DNA of 6,426 nt from assembly GCA_030604795.1 (NCBI GenBank), contig JAUVVE010000051.1:1-6426 (forward strand), in the 5' to 3' direction. How positions within the stretch are numbered: position 1 is the stretch's first letter; each line of letters starts with the position of its first letter. Positions 1-5,084 of this stretch are shown piece after piece. Made by a program: the position numbers and the translations under genes. This DNA comes from Dehalococcoidia bacterium (GTDB lineage Bacteria > Chloroflexota > Dehalococcoidia > GIF9 > UBA5629). The notes beneath the pieces are model-generated. The model was not told the origin of the DNA, searched no databases, and worked only from the letters and a program-made list of their open reading frames with translations.

Positions 1-2
1 CC

Positions 3-1583
3 TCTCAGGTCTTCTACCGCAAATGGCGTCCCCAGACCTTGTCTGAAGTAGTAGGACAAGACCACGTCACCCAGACATTACGCCATGCTGTGGACAGCGG
101 TCGAGTAGCTCACGCCTACCTGTTCTGCGGTCCGCGAGGCACCGGAAAGACCAGCACCGGTCGCATCCTGGCCAAGACTGTGAATTGCCTCAACCCCGCA
201 CAGGGCGAGCCGTGTAATAACTGCGACATCTGTCGAGCAATCAACGAAGGCAATGCCTTGGACATAATAGAGATAGATGCAGCCAGCAACAGAGGCATCG
301 ATGAGATTCGTGACCTGAGGGAAAAGGTTAACTATGCGCCAGCTGTTGCGCGCTACAAGGTGTACATTATCGACGAAGTCCATATGGTGACCAAGGAAGC
401 TTTCAACGCCTTTCTCAAGACCCTGGAAGAGCCACCTCCCTATGCCATCTTCATCCTGGCAACCACAGAACCACACAAGGTGCTGCCAACCATCCTGTCC
501 CGCTGCCAGCGCTTCGATTTTCACCGGCTTTCCCAATCAGCTGTCATTTCCAAGCTTGATCTGATCTGCGAAAAAGAAGATATCCGTATTGACCGCGAAG
601 CCTTGCGGCTTATCGCCAAGGTGACTACCGGCAGCCTTCGTGATGCCGAGAACCTGTTGGAACAGCTGCTTGCCTACTACGGAAACCCAATTGAGCTTCA
701 CCAGGTGCAGGCAATGCTGGGCATGAGTGGCGACCTGCGCATCAGAGAGCTGGCCAAACATATCATCGATAAGGATATCTCCGCGGGGCTTAAGACCATT
801 AACAGCGTCAGCAATGACGGGCTTGACCTTCGCCAGTTTAATCGGGAACTGGTGGACTACCTCCGAGACTTGCTTCTGGTCAAGTCCGGCTCAGAAGCGG
901 TGGTAGACGTTACCAGTGACGACTTGAACGAGATACAGACTCTGGCGGCTGGCGTCAGCCTCGACTACTTGCTCACGGCAGTCAAATCGTTTGGCAGAGT
1001 GGACCTTCGCTCAGACAGCTATTCGCCATTGCCCGTCGAGTTAGCCCTGGTGGAATGCATCTTGTCTGTCACCGGGGACAAGCAATTGGCTCCCCCTGCC
1101 GTATCCGAACCAGAGAAGCCCGTAGAGGTGGCCAGGCCCGCCGACAAATCAGACGAACCTGCACCGGAACCTCAGACTCCGGCAGTGGCCCAGACCGTTG
1201 AAACCACTCAGACGGAATCACCTGAGGATATCGATTACCTGCGCAATCGATGGAAGGAGTTCATTAATGCCATGCGCGGCGAAGGCTCCAGAGGTAATCT
1301 GGACGCCGTCTTGCGTAGTGCCTGTGAACCTCTAGCTATTGAAGACGGCACTCTCACAGTAGGTTTTTACCACAAGTTCCATAAGGACTATATCGAAGAC
1401 GCCAAGTACAAGCATCTGGTAGAAAGGAAGCTGCGAGAGGTTTTCGGACAACCATACAAGCTAAAGTGCGTTATTGTCGAACGCGCCAAAGACCCCAAGA
1501 GGGAGAGCCCTCTGGTGAAGGCCGCGGTGGAAGAGTTGGGAGCCAGGATTATTGACAGCGAACCCAAAACGGAGGAGAAATGA
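3..1583 (+). CDS. dnaX: DNA polymerase III subunit tau/gamma (clamp loader ATPase), 5' end cut off by window
   Basis: Clamp-loader AAA+ ATPase of the replisome; it opens and loads the beta sliding clamp. The reading frame is open to the window edge and its first visible residues, SQVFYRKWRPQT, match the conserved DnaX N terminus, so only a few codons are missing. The TTG at 39 is therefore not the start. Numbering from the Ser codon at 3-5 (526 residues visible): Walker A GPRGTGKTS at 43-51; a zinc module with Cys62, 71, 74 and 77; Walker B IIDEVH at 122-127; the SRC motif (arginine finger) at 166-168; sensor 2 GSLRDA near 210-215. A helical collar domain follows, then a Pro/Glu-rich linker (about 360-410) and a C-terminal domain of roughly 110 residues, as in a full-length tau-like protein. 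No convincing slippery site for a gamma frameshift was seen. The stop overlaps the ybaB start, indicating an operon. Confidence 0.97.
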   Translation, partial: SQVFYRKWRPQTLSEVVGQDHVTQTLRHAVDSGRVAHAYLFCGPRGTGKTSTGRILAKTVNCLNPAQGEPCNNCDICRAINEGNALDIIEIDAASNRGIDEIRDLREKVNYAPAVARYKVYIIDEVHMVTKEAFNAFLKTLEEPPPYAIFILATTEPHKVLPTILSRCQRFDFHRLSQSAVISKLDLICEKEDIRIDREALRLIAKVTTGSLRDAENLLEQLLAYYGNPIELHQVQAMLGMSGDLRIRELAKHIIDKDISAGLKTINSVSNDGLDLRQFNRELVDYLRDLLLVKSGSEAVVDVTSDDLNEIQTLAAGVSLDYLLTAVKSFGRVDLRSDSYSPLPVELALVECILSVTGDKQLAPPAVSEPEKPVEVARPADKSDEPAPEPQTPAVAQTVETTQTESPEDIDYLRNRWKEFINAMRGEGSRGNLDAVLRSACEPLAIEDGTLTVGFYHKFHKDYIEDAKYKHLVERKLREVFGQPYKLKCVIVERAKDPKRESPLVKAAVEELGARIIDSEPKTEEK

Positions 1584-1885
1584 ACAAGTTCGTCTTTCGC
1601 CAGGCGCAGGAATTGCAGACCAAACTGGCCAAGGCTCAGGAGGAGTTGGCTGAGATGACCGCTGAAGTCACTGCAGGAGGCGGAGCCATAAAGATAGTCA
1701 TCGACGGCCAGCAGAGAATTCGCTCAGTTAGCATATCGCCAGAAGTAATCAATGCTGAGGACGCCGAACTCCTGGAAGACCTGGTCATGACGGCTGTGAA
1801 CGAAGCCGTGCAGAAGTCCCAGGAACTCGCCGCTGGCCGCTTGAGCAGCCTGACCGGCGGCCTCAAGATTCCAGGACTGTTCTAG
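1580..1885 (+). CDS. ybaB: YbaB/EbfC family nucleoid-associated protein
   Basis: Small DNA-binding protein of 101 residues, the usual family length; the family forms dimers that bind DNA and is associated with nucleoid organisation and repair. The N-terminal helix is rich in Gln, Lys, Ala and Glu (residues 5-27, with AQELQTKLAKAQEEL). It is followed by the Gly-rich turn AGGGAIKI, a beta segment with the DG turn (IVIDGQQRIRSVSI), the helix EDAELLEDLVMTAVNEA, and the family-typical C terminus TGGLKIPGLF. The ATG overlaps the dnaX stop in an ATGA arrangement and has a GGAGGAG ribosome site at 1571-1577 inside dnaX, implying translational coupling. The order dnaX-ybaB-recR is widely conserved in bacteria, which supports the call. 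The specific role in this organism is inferred. Confidence 0.95.
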   Translation: MNKFVFRQAQELQTKLAKAQEELAEMTAEVTAGGGAIKIVIDGQQRIRSVSISPEVINAEDAELLEDLVMTAVNEAVQKSQELAAGRLSSLTGGLKIPGLF

Positions 1886-1959
1886 GAGGGTGGTTAGTAG
1901 AATCTGCCTGTCATTATGAGCCATTCGCTCTCCGTCATTGTCGGGGGACCCTTCCCCAT

Positions 1960-2080
1960 TGTCTTTCTGAGGGAGCCCTTCGCTTCTGTCGTTCTGAGCG
2001 GAGCGAAGAATCTCACATACAGCACAGGGCAGACTCCGCGACCGAAGAATCTAGAGCCCCTTCGCTGTCGCTCAGGCTAA
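1960..2080. repeat. Intergenic repeat element with inverted and direct repeats (ybaB-recR gap)
   Basis: Most of the 228-base ybaB-recR gap is repeat-like. Imperfect inverted arms lie at 1994-2008 (CTGAGCG-ga-GCGAAG) and 2060-2075 (CTTCGC-tgt-CGCTCAG), so the RNA or single strand could fold into a long hairpin with about 51 bases between arms. CGAAGAATCT occurs twice exactly, at 2004-2013 and 2043-2052. TGTCTTTCTGAGGGAGC at 1960-1976 is a degenerate copy of TGTCGTTCTGAGCGGAGC at 1987-2004. From recall, similar GAGCGAAGCGAAGAATCT units are dispersed in intergenic regions of Chloroflexota and other environmental genomes. No transposase is present, so this would be a non-autonomous or REP-like element. 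The function is unknown and the outer boundaries are uncertain. Confidence 0.65.
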
Positions 2081-2100
2081 CAAGGAAGGAAGCCGTTTCG

Positions 2101-2105
2101 GGAGG
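2101..2105 (+). promoter_or_regulatory. Ribosome binding site deciding the TTG start of recR
   Basis: GGAGG lies 8 bases upstream of the TTG at 2114-2116. There is no in-frame ATG or GTG close upstream, and the conserved RecR N-terminal helices begin about ten residues after this TTG, so the site fixes a TTG start. Confidence 0.75.
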
Positions 2106-2113
2106 CTAAGCCT

Positions 2114-2725
2114 TTGAATATCGACTCCACACCCACTGCCGAGCCAATAGCTAGACTGATCCAGGAGTTCAACGAGTTGCCCGGCATCGGGCCAAAGAGC
2201 GCCCAACGGCTGACCTATCATGTGCTACGGGCACCTGCAGACAAGGCCGACGCATTGGCTGACGCTATCAAAGCGGTAAAGGAAAAGCTAAGCTTATGTT
2301 CCCTCTGTCTCAATATCACTGATTCCCAACCTTGTGCCATCTGCCGTGATGAGGAGCGCGACCACACCACAATCTGTGTAGTCGAGGAGCCGATAGATAT
2401 TCTTTCTCTGGAACGCACCCGCAAGTACAAAGGCCTTTACCACGTGCTCCACGGCGTCATCGCTCCGGCTGACGGGATAGGCCCTGACGAACTGAAGATC
2501 AAAGACCTTCTCTCTCGCCTCAACGCTGGCCAGGTGACCGAGGTGATACTGGCGACCAATCCCAACCTTGAAGGAGAAGCCACCGCCATGTATCTTCAGC
2601 GCCTCATCGCCCCGCTGGGCATTCGACTCACTCGTCTGGCTCGTGGCCTGCCCTATGGCGGTGACCTGGAATATGCTGACGACGTTACCCTCAGCCGGGC
2701 GTTAGAAGGAAGACAGGATATGTGA
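2114..2725 (+). CDS. recR: Recombination protein RecR
   Basis: RecR forms a ring-like clamp on DNA and, with RecO (and RecF), helps load RecA onto SSB-coated gaps. The 203 residues match the family's roughly 200. In order: a helix-hairpin-helix region with LPGIGPKSAQRL (22-33); a zinc finger with Cys62, Cys65, Cys74 and Cys77; and a Toprim domain starting ICVVEEPIDILSLE with the acidic glutamate pair, continuing through LYHVLHGVIAPADGIGP and EVILATNPNLEGEATAMYL. The C-terminal segment RLARGLPYGGDLEYADDVTL is a RecR signature. Translation starts at TTG with GGAGG upstream. The gene is separated from ybaB by a repeat-bearing gap and from recO by only 13 bases. Confidence 0.97.
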   Translation: MNIDSTPTAEPIARLIQEFNELPGIGPKSAQRLTYHVLRAPADKADALADAIKAVKEKLSLCSLCLNITDSQPCAICRDEERDHTTICVVEEPIDILSLERTRKYKGLYHVLHGVIAPADGIGPDELKIKDLLSRLNAGQVTEVILATNPNLEGEATAMYLQRLIAPLGIRLTRLARGLPYGGDLEYADDVTLSRALEGRQDM

Positions 2726-2738
2726 CCGCGTACAGGCC

Positions 2739-3515
2739 ATGACAGCGCCTCGGGTATACCAAACAGAAGCCATTATCATCAAGCGCACCAAGCTGGGCGA
2801 AGCCGATAGAATCCTGACGCTTTGCACACCGGCCCTCGGTAAGTTAAAGGCGGTAGCCAAGGGAACACGCCGTCCCCAAAGCAAGTTGGGCGGTCATGTG
2901 GAACTCCTTACCCATAGCTTGCTCATGCTAGCTCGAGGCCGCAACCTTGATATCATCACTCAGGCCCAGACCATTGACGACTTCTTGCCCCTGAAGGACA
3001 ACCTGGAACGTGTCTCCCGCGGCCTCTATATCTCGGAGCTCGTTGACTCCTTCACCGCTGAACGCATGGAAGACCGTCGCCTCTTTAACCTATTGCTCGA
3101 CACGCTGCACCAGTTGTCTCAGGCCGAAGATGGTGAGCTTGTCCTACGCTACTTTGAACTTCATCTCCTCGAGCGTCTCGGCTACCGCCCCCGGCTACAG
3201 CAATGTGCCAGTTGCGGCTCATCTCTCCAGCCAGCAGCTAACTACTTCAGCTCCAGCCAGGGCGGCGCCCTCTGCCACGATTGTGCCTACCAGGAGCCGA
3301 TAGCCCGCCCTCTATCTTTAAACGCCTTGAAAGTCCTGCGCCTGTGGCAGGACTCGGACTACGCCACCGCCAGCCGGGTAAGAATGAAGCCGGAGTTATC
3401 CTCGGAGCTGGAACAGGTGTTGCGGGAATACATCAAGTACCTTCTGGAAAGACAGCTCAAGTCAACAGCCTGGTTGGACAAGCTAAGGCAGGAAAGTCAG
3501 CAAGCCAATAGCTAA
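2739..3515 (+). CDS. recO: DNA repair protein RecO
   Basis: RecO anneals single strands and works with RecR to displace SSB and load RecA in gap repair. Of the 258 residues, the N-terminal OB-fold region (about 1-80) carries the family pattern YQTEAIIIKRTKLGEADRI, followed by a basic stretch (KAVAKGTRRPQSKLGG). A helical region follows (about 85-150, ending ELHLLERLGYRP). A zinc site has Cys156, Cys159, Cys179 and Cys182 (CASC and CHDC). The C-terminal helix resembles other RecO proteins (LREYIKYLLERQLKS). The ATG is preceded only by a weak purine stretch (ACAGG, 2 bases away), so translation is probably coupled to recR, which ends 13 bases upstream. recO next to recR places two interaction partners in one transcription unit. 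Confidence 0.95.
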   Translation: MTAPRVYQTEAIIIKRTKLGEADRILTLCTPALGKLKAVAKGTRRPQSKLGGHVELLTHSLLMLARGRNLDIITQAQTIDDFLPLKDNLERVSRGLYISELVDSFTAERMEDRRLFNLLLDTLHQLSQAEDGELVLRYFELHLLERLGYRPRLQQCASCGSSLQPAANYFSSSQGGALCHDCAYQEPIARPLSLNALKVLRLWQDSDYATASRVRMKPELSSELEQVLREYIKYLLERQLKSTAWLDKLRQESQQANS

Positions 3516-3526
3516 GAGCCAGAGTG

Positions 3527-3553
3527 TCCCCCACGCAAGAACCTCGTGGGGGA
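3527..3553. terminator. Stem-loop between convergent genes, candidate bidirectional terminator
   Basis: A perfect 9-bp stem (TCCCCCACG at 3527-3535 with CGTGGGGGA at 3545-3553) encloses a 9-base loop. It starts 12 bases after the recO stop and lies between recO and the oppositely oriented ferritin-like gene, where a terminator is expected. Neither strand has a run of T after the stem, so it is not a textbook intrinsic terminator. It could act as a transcript-end stabiliser, or termination could depend on other factors. Confidence 0.5.
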
Positions 3554-3599
3554 AACCCTAAGCAGCAGATCCTAAGTGGAACCACAATCTTTTGATACA

Positions 3600-4433
3600 C
3601 TACTCCTCTTTCAGCAAGTCATTGAATACCTCGGCATGATAGACTTCATGGTCCCTTAGCCGAATAAGCAGCTTCTTCAGGCCGGGGTCCGTTACCTCTT
3701 TGGCAGCACGGTCATATTCAGCAGCCACCTGCTTCTCAATTCTGATGTCAGCTCGCAGCATATCGGCCGTCTTGGTTGAATGGTCAACCTCAGTGTGTTC
3801 GATCCTGGGATTACCGCCACCATCAACCATCTCCTCAGCCAGCCAGCCCAGGTGCTGCATCTCATTGATAGCCTGGTCCTCCATCTCCTTCTTGACATCT
3901 TTGTTCGTGCTCATATACGAGTGCAACAGATACTGGAGGATTACGGTATACTCATGCTCAATGCCCCAATTCAGAATCTCGGCTACCCTGTCCTGCCGAC
4001 TGCCTCTAATGTCCTTGGCGCCCTCCTTTTGTGCCTTCTCCACGAAATGCTGAAAATCACCGTGGTGTGATTCTTCGTCGGACAAGATCCGCTCCAACAG
4101 CCGTCTTATCTTAGGGTCATCGACACGCTTGATGTGCTCCTTATAGAGAGCAACGGCATCCTCTTCCAACAGTACACCGTTGTTCATCCAGTCCACCACT
4201 AGCTGGCCGCCCATACGCATGCTACCTCTCTCGAGGCTGGGAGTGCCGCCCAACTCGACTACTGTCTCAGCCAGCCAGTCGAGGTGACGCATTTCCTCTC
4301 TGGCAATTGCCTCGATCTCACAGGCCATCTCACCCTCGCCCATACCATAAGCATGGGTCAAATACTGAATTATGGCACCGTGCTCCCCCTCGAGGTCCTG
4401 ATTCAGCAAGGCAATGGTTTCTTCGTTTTTCAT
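3600..4433 (-). CDS. Tandem two-domain ferritin-like (bacterioferritin-type) di-iron protein
   Basis: The 277 residues contain two homologous four-helix ferritin-like domains offset by about 144 residues. Domain 1 (about 1-136) has the full di-iron ligand pattern Glu17, Glu47-x-x-His50, Glu90, Glu120-x-x-His123; domain 2 (about 148-277) has Glu161, Glu191-x-x-His194, Glu233, Glu263-x-x-His266. Spacing between ligands (30, 42-43, 30) is nearly identical in both and matches bacterioferritin. Shared text includes QYL-x-H-x-Y, EM-x-HL-x-WLAE and GG-x-P. No signal peptide or membrane segment is visible, so it is probably cytoplasmic. The ATG has AGGGAGGA upstream (about 4437-4445). It is the last gene of the apparent copA-YHS-SHOCT operon. 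Likely role: iron or peroxide handling by ferroxidase-type chemistry. Assembly into a cage is unproven, because ordinary bacterioferritin has one domain of about 155 residues. Confidence 0.85.
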   Translation of the reverse strand: MKNEETIALLNQDLEGEHGAIIQYLTHAYGMGEGEMACEIEAIAREEMRHLDWLAETVVELGGTPSLERGSMRMGGQLVVDWMNNGVLLEEDAVALYKEHIKRVDDPKIRRLLERILSDEESHHGDFQHFVEKAQKEGAKDIRGSRQDRVAEILNWGIEHEYTVILQYLLHSYMSTNKDVKKEMEDQAINEMQHLGWLAEEMVDGGGNPRIEHTEVDHSTKTADMLRADIRIEKQVAAEYDRAAKEVTDPGLKKLLIRLRDHEVYHAEVFNDLLKEE

Positions 4434-4469
4434 TGGTCCTCCCTCGTAAATGAATGCCAGCCAAGCTCC

Positions 4470-4820
4470 TCAGGCCAGGTCTCGCTTCTTTTCTTCATAT
4501 TCCTCCTTGCTTATCTCACCCCGTGCATACCTCATTTTAAGCACTTCCAGAGCTGAGTCCGTCTTCGCAGAGTCTCGCACCCTTGATGCAGTGGAACTGC
4601 GGACTGCAGCCACTATCGCCCATATGATGAGGCCCAAGACAACTATCGAGAAAACAGGCATCAGCCACATCCAGCCGAAGCCACCCATCATATATGGCCC
4701 CATCATCCCCCAGCCTCCACTCTGCCATCCCCAGAATGCCCCAATGACCAAGGGCACGACGATAAGGAGAGCTACGACTATGCCCCCGATGATCAGAGCT
4801 GTCTTTACATTTTTGTCCAT
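4470..4820 (-). CDS. Two-helix membrane protein with Met/Gly/Trp-rich loop and C-terminal SHOCT domain
   Basis: The 116-residue protein has a short basic N terminus (MDKNVK) and a hydrophobic helix at about 8-29. A loop at 30-54 is rich in Gly, Trp and Met (Met39, 40, 44, 45, 51 and 54). A second helix runs about 55-73, then a basic, polar segment with Arg74, 80 and 82. The C-terminal SHOCT motif is at about 89-115 (LEVLKMRYARGEISKEEYEEKK). By the positive-inside rule both ends face the cytoplasm and the Met-rich loop faces outside. SHOCT is a short oligomerisation-type domain, common at the C termini of small membrane proteins. The start has an excellent GAGGAGGTAA site at 4824-4833. Position in a copper-ATPase operon and the Met-rich loop suggest, without proof, a metal-related envelope role. 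Confidence 0.85.
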   Translation of the reverse strand: MDKNVKTALIIGGIVVALLIVVPLVIGAFWGWQSGGWGMMGPYMMGGFGWMWLMPVFSIVVLGLIIWAIVAAVRSSTASRVRDSAKTDSALEVLKMRYARGEISKEEYEEKKRDLA

Positions 4821-4859
4821 GCCTTACCTCCTCGCAATTTATTCTATCCGTTTTTATTG

Positions 4860-4897
4860 TCTCATATTGAGATTGCTCGGTTGCCTCTATAAGCAAC
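4860..4897 (-). repeat. Two small inverted repeats in the YHS-SHOCT gap
   Basis: The 84-base gap between the YHS gene and the SHOCT gene holds two short inverted repeats: GTTGC/GCAAC at 4880-4884 and 4893-4897 (8-base loop), and TCTCA/TGAGA at 4860-4864 and 4868-4872 (3-base loop). They sit in AT-rich sequence. They could be a weak processing or attenuation structure separating the first two genes from the last two. Both stems are only 5 bp, so chance is a real alternative. No convincing -35/-10 promoter was identified here. Confidence 0.25.
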
Positions 4898-4904
4898 GTA
4901 TATA

Positions 4905-5066
4905 CTAACCCGGTTCTTTTTCTTCAGTGACGTATTTCTCAGGGTTCTGGTCGAAAGCCTTCCTACAACCCACAGCGCAGAAGTAGTATTTCTTTCCTTT
5001 GTACTCAGAACTGGCTGCTGCCTTGTCCTCTTCCACCTCCATCTTACATACCGGATCAATTGCCAT
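4905..5066 (-). CDS. Small YHS-domain metal-binding protein
   Basis: A 53-residue protein that is a single YHS domain: it begins MAIDPVCKMEV, has YKGKKYYFCAVGC at about 22-34, then the KAF-x-x-NPEKY ending and a short acidic/polar tail. Cysteines 7, 30 and 34 fit the family pattern DPVC...YYFC-x-x-x-C, thought to bind metal; YHS domains occur fused to or beside copper-transporting ATPases. The ATG is preceded by a near-perfect AAGGAGGTG site (5072-5080), and the gene starts 18 bases after the copA stop, so the two are probably translated from one message. No export signal is seen. A cytoplasmic metal-binding or metal-delivery role for the ATPase is inferred. A longer overlapping open frame (4862-5095, other phase) is a shadow and lacks these features. 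Confidence 0.9.
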   Translation of the reverse strand: MAIDPVCKMEVEEDKAAASSEYKGKKYYFCAVGCRKAFDQNPEKYVTEEKEPG

Positions 5067-5071
5067 TTGAA

Positions 5072-5080
5072 CACCTCCTT
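5072..5080 (-). promoter_or_regulatory. Strong Shine-Dalgarno for the YHS gene
   Basis: Read on the - strand this is AAGGAGGTG, 5 bases before the ATG at 5066-5064. It lies in the 18-base gap after copA and fixes the start of a gene short enough to be missed by automatic callers. Confidence 0.8.
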
Positions 5081-5084
5081 ATAA

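Noticed and set aside
39..41. TTG at 39 as the dnaX start.
   Set aside because: The upstream in-frame residues SQVFYRKWRPQT are conserved in DnaX, so the true start is beyond the window.
78..536. 152-codon - strand open frame opposite dnaX.
   Set aside because: It lies wholly antisense to conserved dnaX ATPase motifs, has no recognisable domain, and is explained as a shadow.
570..580. A-run (AAAAAG) in dnaX as a possible tau/gamma frameshift site.
   Set aside because: Only five A's, in the AAA+ region and too early to give a gamma-like product, with no obvious downstream stem; the tau frame is intact.
1916..2080. A 54-codon + strand open frame from ATG 1916 to TAA 2080 within the ybaB-recR gap (product contains VVLSGAKNL).
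   Set aside because: It is entirely formed by the intergenic repeat, has no ribosome site, and from recall products of this type are common mis-annotations of such repeats.
4450..4908. 152-codon + strand open frame across the SHOCT gene.
   Set aside because: It is antisense to a gene with a good ribosome site and domain, and has no recognisable features of its own.
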